A DNA stretch of 64,000 nt from Fremontodendron californicum (Eukaryota > Streptophyta > Magnoliopsida > Malvales > Malvaceae), in assembly GCA_030761205.1 (NCBI GenBank), contig JAULJL010000039.1, positions 6,458,001 to 6,522,000 on the forward strand. The letters are read 5' to 3'. A program made the translations under genes and the position numbers. This document shows, piece after piece, positions 25,601 through 35,232 of the stretch; positions within the stretch are counted from its first letter, which is position 1; every line of letters starts with the position of its first letter. Below the pieces are notes generated by a model. The model was not told the origin of the DNA, searched no databases, and was given only the letters and a program-made list of their open reading frames with translations.

Positions 25601-25866
25601 TGCCTCTCTGAAATTAATTAACTGATCAAAAGATTGATTAAACAAAAGAGAGAAAAAAATGAGAGTCCCAAACCAATACCTCTGGCTCTGAGCCTGGATA
25701 ATTTTTTGGGTGGCGATCTCCTAGCAACAAAACATTAGCAAATACTACACAGATTAGCAGAATACTTGAAAAGGAAAATTGAAAGAGAGAGATAGAAAGG
25801 GAGAGGTACTTGTTCGTGCAGAACGACATGAGGTACTGGATTTTGATTCTGCAAATGGTCTTCCAT
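10639..25866 (-). CDS. PQBP1: PQBP1-type WW-domain splicing protein, multi-exon (one internal exon unresolved)
   Basis: Twelve exons read in phase: 25866-25810, 25720-25680, 25607-25532, 25433-25355, 25017-24931, 24815-24643, 24384-24328, 23283-23124, 20531-20321, 11277-11152, 11034-10983, 10791-10639. They encode MEDHLQNQN, then FFSERPDPNALK|EHLLK, a Gly-rich stretch, LPEYLKQKLRARGIL, WW domain 1 (LPPGW|VEAKDPSTGASYYYNESN, then SQWERP), WW domain 2 (DWVEAVDETTG|HKYYYN, then SQWECP), a CIGCGGWGVGLVQ/GYCNHCTR segment, and a conserved C-terminus (DDDELDPMDPSSYSDAPRGG, GLKGVQPRAADTTAT, GPLFQQRPYPSPGAVLRKNA, ending DGSDGLGDAD). PQBP1 proteins act in nuclear pre-mRNA splicing, where the WW domains bind Pro-rich partners and the C-terminus binds the spliceosomal protein U5-15kD. 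All junctions are phase-consistent. The exon joining CTR (phase 2) to SNGKSLLGKG (phase 2) was not identified, so roughly 10-50 residues are missing. The start is the first in-frame ATG and fits the family. Confidence 0.88.
12430..16100 (+). mobile_element. Decayed Ty3/Gypsy retrotransposon relic inside the large PQBP1 intron
   Basis: Fragments in the correct order lie on the plus strand, antisense to the host gene. A Gag-like piece is near 12437-12560 (FLDWLHDLEDCFEWYQLSDK). A protease-to-RT linker-like segment lies near 13440-13570. An RT piece corresponding to SKSKEEHLGHLQLLS is near 14080-14200. An integrase core remnant lies around 15100-15370 (PLPLPHESRKDL, LELTRNAKGQF, TSDASHVANLFFREVVKSHG with LPNSIKFDRE). 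Frameshifts and stops are everywhere and no LTR pair was recognised. The element is old; its chief effect is to lengthen the intron. Confidence 0.7.
14499..14894. mobile_element. MITE with long terminal inverted repeats, probably MULE-derived
   Basis: The element starts GGTTTAAGTACCCACATA and ends with its complement. The arms match with few differences over about 180 bp (CTGTACT, GTGAAAAGAGTAA, TAAAAGTGAGTAATTTA and CTCGTAAAATCTAACAGA appear on both sides), leaving almost no loop. It is flanked by the 10-bp direct repeat CCAAACCAAT (14489-14498 and 14895-14904). The long arms and 9-10-bp duplication fit non-autonomous Mutator-like elements. It is nested in the Gypsy relic and therefore younger than it. 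Confidence 0.88.
17870..18235. repeat. Diverged tandem duplication, period about 185 bp
   Basis: Landmarks such as AAGTTCTTAGTGTGCCT, GTTGCAAAGGTTTTC and GCTAGGCTCCCT occur in the same order near 17965-18030 and again near 18150-18220. Copies differ by substitutions and small indels. The repeat lies in the large intron of the PQBP1-type gene and has no coding potential. Confidence 0.7.
18634..18761. repeat. Tandem duplication, 64-bp unit, two copies
   Basis: GTTGAACAACAACCATACTT at 18634 recurs at 18698 with one substitution in that run, and the following GAGTTATATTAAACCTTGA and TAGTTTCCTGT also repeat. It is a local intronic duplication. Confidence 0.85.
24385..24642 (-). other. GC-AG intron in the PQBP1-type gene
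   Basis: The exon ending LLRTDN (AAT) is followed by GCAAGT, and the next exon begins AAC (NLETDAPQ) after TTTCAG. Using the only nearby GT (one base into the next codon's third position) would shift the frame and destroy the LPPGW of WW domain 1. A GC donor with an otherwise perfect CAAGT context restores phase 0. GC-AG introns are a known minor class. Confidence 0.8.
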
Positions 25867-25935
25867 CTTTTGCACAGCAGCTGTTTGCTATTATGTCTGT
25901 CAGATTTTAGTTGCCGCTGCCAGCATACCTCTTCT

Positions 25936-27386
25936 TAGGGACGGCAAAAACGACCCTTCTCGACGGTTTTTTTTTTTTTTTTTAATGAAAATGGGATCGG
26001 GTGGGACGGGTCGGAATTTATAAGTTTAAACGGCTGAATCGGTGCGTCATACTATGAAATATATAGAAAATAGAAATAAATATATTTTAATATCAGGTTA
26101 AAAGATAAATTTATATCGTATAGTTTCATATTAAAATTTATCATTATACTTTATTTTAATTTATACTAATTTATGACTCGTGCGATGCACGAATTTATTT
26201 TATTATTTAATTATGTGTATACATAAATTAATATTGTTTAACTACTTATATTTCTAAGGTATATATAAAATACATAATATCAAAATATCATATCATAATA
26301 AGATTGTGATATATGATATCAAAAATAGATTATTGATTATGAACAAATTATCCAAAATATATGATAAATAATATTATTGAGCATACAAATAGAATGTTAA
26401 AATAGTAATTTAAAATTCATATCATTTCAAAATAAATTTCATCAATTTGTATCATTTCTATATTTTATACACCTGTAACTGTAAGTTTATAATTAAAAGA
26501 TAAGTTTTATTTATTTATGAATAACAATAACTTTAAATGTTTAAAAAATGTACGTCTTATTATATTCGCGTGTACACATTTTTTTTACAATAGTTTTAGT
26601 AATATCTTATCTTCGTCAAATTTTTATGCTTTTGAAATTTTTTGAACTTAACATTTGTAACATTTGAACTTAACATTTATATGATTTGTGAAATGACTTG
26701 ATTTCAATTTTAAATAATATTTTAATTTAAAAATATATATACACCACAAGCATCCAAATATTTCAATTTACTTATCTTAAAAAGATAACGAAGATTTGTT
26801 ATCGATGTGTTTTAATGACTTCAAGTGTGTATGTAAAAAAATATAAAATAAAAATATGAAAAAAATGAATGAAAGTAAATCAACAAACAATACTTAAACT
26901 GATTTTTTTTTTCATGTCTTTTCTTTTTAATTTTTTACTAGTTTTTATTCTGTGTCATACAATTTTTTTCTTTAAATTTTACTTTTCTTCTTGGTGTTTA
27001 GTTTAGCAAATAATATTGTTGGTATTTAATTTTTAAAAAGTTTTTTGTATTTTTAATTTGCTCTTAAACTTTTTTGTGCTCTTATTTGGAAGTCCGCACT
27101 TAGTTACTAGTTAGTGCAGGGTTTTTTTTTTTAAGGGCAAAAAAAAAAGGTTTTATTAAGAAGATAACAATTTCAAGTTCCAACAAATAGGAAATCCCAT
27201 TAACTAATGAGTTATTAACGATAATTCAACTAATAATAATGATAATTGCATATATAGTTGAAATATGATTAATTTATTTAATGTTTATATATATCAATTG
27301 TATATATAATGTTACAAAATTTGGACAAAAATGGTAGCTATAGATTGTTTAGCAAACACTGTTCTATCCAAAAAAATAGAGTAGGA
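25936..27386. other. AT-rich intergenic stretch with a small-element terminus
   Basis: It begins with TAGGGACGGCAAAAACGACC at 25936, the third occurrence of this 12-base terminus in the window. A T-run and a GGGATCGGGTGGGACGGGTCGG stretch follow. The remainder is AT-rich with no open frame, RNA gene or array I can support. It includes the upstream region of the PQBP1-type gene, whose promoter must lie near 25870-26000; no TATA box is convincing. Confidence 0.4.
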
Positions 27387-27397
27387 TTAGGTCCAAG

Positions 27398-27702
27398 TAG
27401 ACCTGCTCACGGGCCGGGCAGCCCGCCCGGCCCGGCAGGCCCGACCTGTATTGGGCCAAGCCTAGGCAGGATATTTTGTGTTCCAGGCCGGCCCGGCCCG
27501 ACCCGGAACAGTAATTTTTATTATAATAATATTATTTTATTTAATTTTAATTTTAATTATAAAAAAATAAAAAAATTATTTTTTTATTCCAATGAACAGT
27601 GTTTCGGGCCTAAACGGGCGGGCCTGGGCGACCCAGGGCCGGACCTGGGCAGAGAAAAAAAAAAACCGAGCCGCGGCCCGGCCCGGCCCATGAGCAGCTT
27701 TA
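27398..27702. mobile_element. GC-rich hAT-type MITE with exact 8-bp target duplication
   Basis: The termini are TAGACCTGCTCACGGGCCGG and the complement of TAAAGCTGCTCATGGGCCGG. Exact direct repeats GGTCCAAG flank it (27390-27397, 27703-27710). The arms are built of GGGCCGGGC/GCCCGGCCC words around an AT-rich core. An 8-bp duplication and a TA-starting terminus are typical of hAT elements. There is no transposase frame; the 168-codon open frame across it is low-complexity and not a gene. Confidence 0.88.
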
Positions 27703-27784
27703 GGTCCAAGCAGTGTCAAAATAGATTATATCCTCATACAACAAAAAAACATTATATTTTGCAAAGGTGCAACATTCTCAGAAG

Positions 27785-28190
27785 CTACAGGTGTTGTGGT
27801 GAACCTTCTTCATAATGCATGCTAGAACTGAGATGGGAACCAGAAGCAAAAGCATCAGTTTCATTTACCATTGGCACCTCAACGGAAGCCTCACTCAAAA
27901 GCTCACACTTCTCCTCTGCCGCGACTCTAAATGCATTCTCATGTCCAAAACCAATTGCTTCGTCTTCCTCATTAATTGGTCTGTAACTTTGTTCTTTATC
28001 CAGTTCAGCAGACATACTGAAAAGAGGGAAAACTAATTAAAAGAATTACTTAAAACAATGCAATATTCAGGTTAGCTGTATTACCTAGATCCTGAGAAGG
28101 GAACTCGTTGGAAGTAGATGCAGCACCGCCTATTCCTGCAACTTCTTTTAATGTCAAACTGTTTTTATCATCTACTTGTGAGTCTGCAGA
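27785..28190 (-). pseudogene. Two exon-like fragments of unknown origin
   Basis: On the minus strand, 28190-28083 reads SQVDDKNSLTLKEVAGIGGA and onward to FPSQDL, between an acceptor-like CTGCAG and a donor-like CTAG|GTAATA. After a 70-bp intron-like gap, 28015-27785 reads MSAELDKEQSYRPINEEDEA followed by more acidic coding-like sequence and ends with a stop. Joining them at the obvious splice sites puts the second piece out of its coding-like frame, so the pair looks broken. I do not recognise the parent gene. They sit directly beside an ABCC fragment on the same strand. Confidence 0.45.
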
Positions 28191-28229
28191 TTACGTTTAG
28201 GGATGAAACAGGCTCATTAGTAACTAAGG

Positions 28230-28395
28230 CATGTAACGAAGGACAACATCCTCAAACTTGATGGATCCAGATGAAGGCTTACTCTCAATAATAAGTGGAG
28301 CCTCTGAACGCAACTCTCTATATATGTGCCAACACGCTCTACTGCATTTAAACTACTTTCAGCCAAAAGGGCAAGCCTGAGTATACCAGTCAATA
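28230..28395 (-). pseudogene. Fragment of an ABCC (MRP-type) ABC transporter gene
   Basis: The minus strand reads TGILRLALLAESSLNAVERV and GTYIE, then after a 2-base insertion LRSEAPLIIESK, then SSGSIKFEDVVLRYMP and a stop. This is the junction between the second membrane domain and second nucleotide-binding domain of plant ABCC1/2-like transporters (AExSLNAVERVGxY, SGSIKFEDVVLRYRP). The Pro-rich part of the linker is missing and neither ATP-binding motif follows. It is a dead fragment, not a gene. Confidence 0.75.
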
Positions 28396-28736
28396 AACTT
28401 GTAATGATTAAAAATATTTCTTTTGAATAATTTAAAATTTAAAAATAATATATTCGTAATCTTATCTCCTTATAAATCCCTTTATTCTCTCCAAAACTTG
28501 TTATGCATATTATGTCATTAAATAAAAAAATATGAATATATTTGAATTCAAAATTTTTAGATAGATTTTTATATTGAATTTAAATAATTCATTTTTTAAG
28601 ATTAATATTTTAGATAATTTTATAGTATTATCATTTAAATCACAATTAAGTTTGAAATTTGTATTACAATATAATTTTGATTTTAAATGTATAATTCTAT
28701 ATATTTTTATAAAAAAAAAAAAAATTAAAACACATT

Positions 28737-28831
28737 GGGAAGTCACATATGATATGGCAATTTTCCAGTGTTATTTAAAAAAAAAAATTGTAACATTGTT
28801 GGGAAGTCGTCATATGATATGGTGACTTCCC
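28737..28831. repeat. Left terminal palindromic blocks of the MULE
   Basis: Two palindromes lie here. The inner one (28801-28831) is nearly perfect: GGGAAGTCGTCATATGAT and a mirrored half ending GGTGACTTCCC. The outer one (28737-28767) is more eroded. Confidence 0.75.
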
Positions 28832-29419
28832 AATAGCTTTTAAAAAAAAAAATTAATTTAATATATTTTAATTAAATATAAAAATTAATTTTCATATATA
28901 TGAATGGTATTTTTTCATACACAAGGATAAGAAGTTTAATCTGGTAATTCGCACCAGTTGAGCCATTGTAGCTCGGGTTTGGTAAGCAACGAGTAAAGGC
29001 AAGGCTAAGCATGATTTGATTTGGACGAGAAAAACCTGTATTTTATAAAGGGTGGGACCAAAATGGATAAAAATCAGACGAAATTATGCATGAGTTATTG
29101 TCTTGGAACAGATGATTATGAACTTCCATTGATTTGTGGAGAATTTTTACTGGTGTTGCAGTTTTATGTTCATTTATTAAAGTTTTAAAAAGTATATTCA
29201 AATTTTTATTTATTAAATTTATATAAAAAAATTATAAAGCATATTCTAAATTTTTATTTATTAATTTTATATAATTTCTTTATTTAACTTTTTAAAATTT
29301 TTAAAAATTCTTATTATAAAAATTTAATATTCTAAATTTAATATTTTTTAACAAGGAATGTGAAATATGTAAATATTATGAAATACGTAAATATTACAGG
29401 TGCAGAACATGTAATTGGT

Positions 29420-32093
29420 TCATTGTTGATGCGAACTCTCCCCCGATGTGCCAGATGGATAAGGACATTTTCGACGGCTATGACCTTCATTTCTGCATAA
29501 TCCACAACGTTCTGGTTGGCCTTTCTCCCTGAGGTCTATTTCATTACGAATACGACTTGATTTTGGCCGACCATGTGGATCTCTTCGCATTTTTGGATTG
29601 GGACACACTTCTGGTCCATTATATTGAGGCCAATAACCTTCATTTGCAACTGCTTCAAACTCATGCCTATAAACATTGAATATAGTGTCAAGTTTATAGA
29701 CATTGTCCACATATTGCATGCAATCTACATGGAAATGTGCACAAGCAGCAACTACATGTGAACAAGGAAACCTTTGTGCTTGAAACTTCCCACAGTCACA
29801 CCACATTTCAGTAAGATTTACTTTGTACTTCATTGCCGCAACTCCCTATTGTGGGTCAAGTAACTCCTCAATCAAAAAAGATTGATTTGCGCGCGTAAAA
29901 TTATGAACCGAGTGGGAGTTAGCTTTCCTACGATTTTCTTGCATTGCCATTGTGACTGTTTCACAGTATGTGTGCCCTTCCTTGATCATTCTTTGTTGCT
30001 TATTGTCCATCTTAACAAAAAGTTCAGCCAACCTATAATATGTTGTCTGCACCAAAGCAGTAATGGGAAGATGGCGCGTCCCCTTCAACATTGAATTGAT
30101 AGATTCAGCTAGGCTGGTTGTCATATGCCCATAGCGTCTTCCTTCGTCATATGATTGGGCCTACTTCTCCTTGGGGATCCTATCAAGCCAATTAGCTGTC
30201 TCTACATTTTCTCTACGAAGAATCTCATACATCCAATGAAAATGAGGTCGCCTCAACTCGTATCCTGATAAAAATTAAAAAAAAAAAACTTGTTACTTTC
30301 AGTATTATTTTATATATTAAAGGAAATATAAGAGATAAAATAACTATGATCCTATTCCATACCCATGTTGACAATTTGTCGACGCAATTCCTTATTGTTA
30401 AACCTCTTCATGAAGTTAGCTGCAATGTGTTAAATGCAGTACAAAGAGAATGCATTTGGAGGATTCCATCCACTACAATGGCATCTGATTGCAACTTTGA
30501 TGGATTCATGTCGATCAGACATTAAGCATATGCCAGGTTGTGTTGTCACATGTGTACACAAATTAGTGAGAAAGAATGACCAAGCCTCCGCTGTCTTACC
30601 CTCCATAATGGCAAAGGCAATTGGTAGTATATTTCGATTGTCATCTTGTGCAATAGCTAACAACAATGTTCCTTTGTATTTTCCATATAAGAATGTACCG
30701 TCTATTTGCACAATAGGTTTGCAATACGAAAACCCTTCAATGCATGACCTAAATGTCCAAAAGAGTCGATGGAATATTCTCTTACCATGGACCATTCGAT
30801 CACCGTGATATGCAGGTACCGTTTGCAATTCCACAATTGTACCAGGAACAAAATGTTGCATTGCACCCAACCATTTAGGTAGATCATTGTACGATCTATC
30901 CCAATTGCCAAAGACTCGAATAATTGCCTTTTGCTTTGCTTTTCATGCTTTCTTATAAGAAGTGATGTATCCATACTGGATTCGCATCTCAGCGATCAAA
31001 ACTGAAACAAAAATCTCCGAATTTGCTTGGACCAATGACATAATGCATGAACAGATCATGTTAGAATCTAATTTGCAATGATCCTGTGAAATTCTTCCCG
31101 ATGTGCGTGAGGCCCATTATATTTTCTAATCTCCCATACTTGTTTCTTCTTCATGAATGTTGCCTTTATTCTCCAATTGCACCCTTTCCCATACATTGGA
31201 CACTTGCCATGATATTTGGTTGGCTCGGATTCAATAACTCTGTAATCTACAGAGTTTTTGATGTTGTAGTGCTTAATAGCTAAAAGCACAACCTCTTTTG
31301 TTGAAAATCGTAACCCAACATAGAGATCAACTACATATGGATTCCAACTCAGAGGTGTAGCAAATGTATGACCATATTCAGGAAATTTTGGCACTTGCAT
31401 TGCATCCAGATCCAGGATGCGCATATGGGATGCAGGCTCATAAGGGGGAAGAACTCCATAAGTGTTGATATCAGGCCAACGTCTCGGTCAGAATCATTGC
31501 TCTCATCACTAACATTTGCGAATTCAGCATACTCTTTTTCTTGCTCACTAAAGTCACCAATATATTCACCATGGGCTCCATATGACTGAACAGGATCATC
31601 ACCAGCTGGCACATTATCCAAGGCAGTAGGAATTGTTGATGAGACAAATGAATTATGAAACATTGTAGCTTGAGATGACACTTCTTCTGTTGGAACGTTG
31701 TATGAAGTAGGAACATAATATAACGGCTGAGAATCATCATCTTCTGGAAGCCCACAATCCTCAATGTTAGCATATAACTCAAGTACACCAACATTTTCAA
31801 ATGTCTCGTGAGCATGAAACATTCCTCTCACATCATCATCATCTTCTAGTGGATAAGTCCTATCTCGGACACATCCTTCACCAATAGAAAAAGGAAGCCT
31901 ATACTTAATCTCTGAAACTCTTTTTTGTATTTCCAGCTTTGATTTTTGTATGAATTAGCATCTTCAGTTCCTCTAATGTGACGTCTTCACCAACACGAAA
32001 GCTTTTAGGACGTTCACAGTCAAAGGTAGCACCTTCATCAATATTATGAATTTGGCCATTATAGTAGACCAATACGACCACTCTGTTGCTCAT
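29420..32093 (-). pseudogene. MURA-type (MuDR) transposase, broken
   Basis: Domains appear in the family order. 32093-31905 is an N-terminal PB1-like piece (MSNRVVVLVYYNGQI). 31831-31470 is an acidic linker. 31424-31068 is the MuDR DNA-binding domain (YRVIESEPTKYHGKCP, CNWRIKA). 30870-30430 is the MULE catalytic domain with QIDGTFLYGKYKG and LMSDRHESI, carrying the two Asp of the DDE triad. 30124-29846 begins TTSLAESINSMLKG, with the likely Glu. 29833-29420 has a SWIM zinc finger (CDCGKFQAQRFPCSHVV) and a CCHC knuckle (CGLCRNEGHSRRKC). Breaks are a frameshift near 31480, in-frame stops near 30432, 30162 and 29849, and probably one genuine intron around 30362-30266. It cannot make a full transposase. 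Intact MURA cuts and pastes elements with matching termini. Confidence 0.88.
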
Positions 32094-32289
32094 GTTTGTA
32101 GTAATGAAAGTGAGAAGGATGAGAACTAAGGTATTATCACCCAGCAAAAGAAATAAGAAATAGAGAAGGATGAGAATGACAAGGTATTATCATTAACACC
32201 AGAAAATAGCAACTAAGATTGAGAATGAGGAGAGAATGAGGAAGGAAATATCATATTTATAATGGTTTATTGAGTAAAATATGGTGAAA

Positions 32290-33975
32290 ATTTGTTGAAT
32301 CTGATTCCCATTTTTCAGCTGATAAGTCCCATCCTTTGAAACTTTTGAATCTGATTCCCATTTTTCTGCTGATAAATCCAATCATGGTGAAGAACTATTG
32401 ATTATGATTCTCATTTTTCTGCCGATAAATCCAATCATGGTGAAAAACTGTTGATTCTGATTTCCATTTTTCTGCTGATAAATCCAATCATGGGGAAAAA
32501 CTATTGATTCTGATTCCTATTTTTCAGATGATAAGTCCTATCCTTTGAAACTGTTGAATCTGATTCCCATTTTTCTGCTGATAAATCCAATCATGGTGAA
32601 AAACTATTGATTCTGATTCCCATTTTTTTGCCGATAAATCCAATCATGGTGAAAAACTGTTGATTCTGGTTTCCATTTTTCTGCTAATAAATCCAATCAT
32701 GGTGAAAAACTATTGATTCTGATTCCCATTTTTCAGATGATAAGTCCCATCCTTTGAAACTGTTGAATCTGATTCTCATTTTTCTGCTGATTAATCCAAT
32801 CATGGTGAAAAACTATTGATTCTGATTCCCATTTTTCTGCTGATAAATCCAATCATGGTGAAAAACTGTTGATTCTGATTCCCATTTTTCAGCTGATAAG
32901 TCCCATCCTTTGAAACTGTTGAATCTGATTCCCGTTTTTCTACTGATAAATCCAATCATGGCGAAAAACTGTTGATTCTGATTCCCATTTTTCAGCTGAT
33001 AAGTCCCATCCTTTGAAACTGTTGAATCTGATTCCCATTTCTCTGTTGATAAATCCAATAATGGTGAAAAACTGTTGATTCTGATTCTTATTTTTCTGCT
33101 GATAAAATCCAATCATGTTGAAAAACTATTGATTCTGATTCTCATTTTTCAGCTGATAAATCCCATCCTTTGAAACTGTTGAATCTGATTCCCATTTCTC
33201 TGCTGATAAATCCAATCATGGTGAAAAACCATTGATTCTGATTCCCATTTTTCTGCTGATAAATCCAATCATGGTGAAAAACTGTTGATTATGATTCCCA
33301 TTTTTCAGCTGATAAGTCCCATCCTTTGAAACTGTTGAATCTGATTCCTATTTCTCTGCTGATAAATCCAATCATGGTGAAAAACTATTGATTCTGATTC
33401 TCATTTTTCTGCTGATAAATCCAATCATGGTGAAAAACTGTTGATTCTGATTCCCATTTTTCAGCTGATAAGTCCCATCCTTTGAAACTGTTGAATCTGA
33501 TTCCCATTTTTCTACTGATAAATCCAATCATGGTGAAAAACTGTTGATTCTGATTCCCATTTTTCTGCGGATAAATCCAATCATGATGAAAAACTATTGT
33601 TTCTAATTCCTATTTTTCAGCTAATAAATCCCATCTTTTGAAACTGTTGAATCTGATTCCCTTTTTTCTGCTGACAAGTCCCATCCTCTGAAACTGTTGA
33701 TTCTGATTTCCATTTTTCTGCTGATAAATCCAATCATGGTGAAAAACTGTTGATTCTAATTCTCATTTTTCAGCTGATAAATCCCATCTCTTGAAACTGT
33801 TGAATCTTCCCATTTTTCAGCTGATAAATCCCATCTTTTGAAACTGTTGAATCTGATTCCTATTTTTCAGCTGATAAATCCCATCCTTTGAAACTGTTGA
33901 ATCTGATTCTCATTTTTCTGCTCACAAGTCCCATCCTCTGAAACTGTTGAATCTGCTGATAAATCCCATCATTTG
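32290..33975. repeat. Minisatellite of alternating 53- and 50-bp units
   Basis: About 33 units alternate in two flavours. Unit A has TGCTGATAAATCCAATCATG followed by GTGAAAAACTGTTGATT. Unit B has AGCTGATAAGTCCCATCCTT followed by TGAAACTGTTGAAT. Both share CTGATTCCCATTTTTC. The array lies between the 5' end of the transposase remnant and the right terminal blocks, so it is subterminal sequence of the MULE. Open frames across it are repeat artefacts. Confidence 0.92.
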
Positions 33976-34364
33976 GACCAAAAAAATAAAAAAAATAAAA
34001 TTAATTTTATATATATAAAAAATAAAATCTACTGATAAAATTTAGGCTTATTTAGGCTTATAAAAAATACAGTTTACATATATAATGAAAAATAAAATTT
34101 AGGCTTATAAAAAAAATAAAAAAATAAAATTTTATAATACAATTTTTATTTATATTAAATTAATAAATTTTTTATTTAGGCTTATAAAAATAAAATTAAT
34201 AAAATTTTTATAAAATTAATAAAAAAATATCAATTAATAAAATAAATAATTTTTTATAAGCTTATAAAAAATAAAATTAATTAAAATTTTATTTATATAT
34301 AATTAAAAATTAATATAATTCTAAAACAATTTACAAATAAAACCAAAAAAGAAAAAAGAACAAG
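33976..34364. other. AT-rich subterminal spacer of the MULE
   Basis: Nearly pure A/T with TTAGGCTTATAAAAA repeated several times, sitting between the minisatellite and the right terminal blocks. Nothing coding is seen. Confidence 0.6.
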
Positions 34365-34530
34365 AGAAGTCGCCATTTAATATGGTGACTTCCTTTTTTC
34401 AATTGCAAAATTTTTTGCAAATGAAGCAAAGAAGTCGTCATATGATATGGCGACTTCTGTGCTTCATTTGCAACAAAAAAAAAATTGCATTTTACAGTTG
34501 GGAATTCGCCATATCATATGGCGACTTCCC
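34365..34530. repeat. Right terminal palindromic blocks of the MULE
   Basis: Three palindromic blocks lie at 34365-34392, 34431-34457 and 34500-34530. The middle one is extended by flanking complementary arms (GCAAATGAAGCA and TGCTTCATTTGC), giving a hairpin of about 60 bases from 34417 to 34476. The same motif marks the left end of the element. Confidence 0.8.
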
Positions 34531-34661
34531 AACGGGTAAAAAACTAGCGCATTTTGGTAAATAATTTGAGAAGTTCAGTATTTTGATAAATAAATTTTTT
34601 TATCATTATTGAAATAAAAAAACCGATAAAACAATTGTATAGAAATACAAAGAGATTCTTC

Positions 34662-35224
34662 TAGAGGTGTCCATGGGTCGGGCAGGGCAGGATCGGGTTC
34701 GGGTCGGGCCTATGTATGGTATCAACACCATATTTGTTTGTCCAAGCCCGGCTTGAAATATAGGTCTCAAGTTCTGTCCAAGCCCGTTTATATTTGTAAA
34801 TGGATAGTCCAAACCCGTTTAGACCCGCCTATATTATTTTTTTCTAATTTTTTAAAAAATATTTTATTTTGTATTTAATCTTTAATAATTTTATATTTTT
34901 TTCTTTTATTAATTTCTTAAAAATGGACAACTTAACATATTTTTTAATGTTTACATTATAATGTTATATATATTTTATCTTTATATTTTATAAATTACGT
35001 AATATATATAAAAATAAAATTAATATATTATATAATTGAAAAACGGGCCAGGACGGATCGAGCTCGGGCCTTGAATGTTGGAGTCAGGGCTTGACCCATT
35101 TTTTAAACGGGCCTCGTTTTTTTGCCCAAGCCCATTTTTCAGGCATAATATTTTTGTCCAAACCCTTCTAAATATGGGCAAGCCTTCGGGTTTGGGCGAG
35201 TAGCCCGACCCTTGGACAAGTCTA
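34662..35224. mobile_element. hAT-type non-autonomous element
   Basis: The termini are TAGAGGTGTCCATGGGTCGG and the complement of TAGACTTGTCCAAGGGTCGG. They are flanked by 8-bp repeats differing at one position (GATTCTTC at 34654-34661, GATTCCTC at 35225-35232). The interior is AT-rich with GGGTCGGGC-like arms. There is no transposase. It is the same general type as 27398-27702 but older. Confidence 0.82.
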
Positions 35225-35232
35225 GATTCCTC

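Larger units (their letters stand above)
28737..34530 (-). mobile_element. Degenerate MuDR-like element (MULE)
   Basis: The extent is set by related palindromic blocks at both ends. On the left these are at 28737-28767 and 28801-28831; on the right at 34365-34392, 34431-34457 and 34500-34530. All are variants of GGAAGTCGCCATATGATATG followed by the inverted half. Between them on the minus strand lie a MURA-type transposase remnant (32093-29420) and a 1.7-kb minisatellite. I could not identify a 9-11-bp target duplication, and the outermost sequences of the two ends do not align well by eye, so the true termini may extend further out. Confidence 0.75.

Noticed and set aside
27309..27815. 168-codon open frame on the plus strand
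   Set aside because: It runs through the GC-rich arms of the hAT MITE and is Gly/Pro/Arg low complexity. It has no domain and starts outside and ends beyond the element.
32813..33112. 99-codon frame with WESDS/KNGNQ repeats
   Set aside because: It is a translation of the minisatellite units; the frame breaks in neighbouring units and has no start context.
32290..33975. Possible CRISPR-like array
   Set aside because: The repeats are contiguous with no unique spacers and the genome is a plant; it is a minisatellite.
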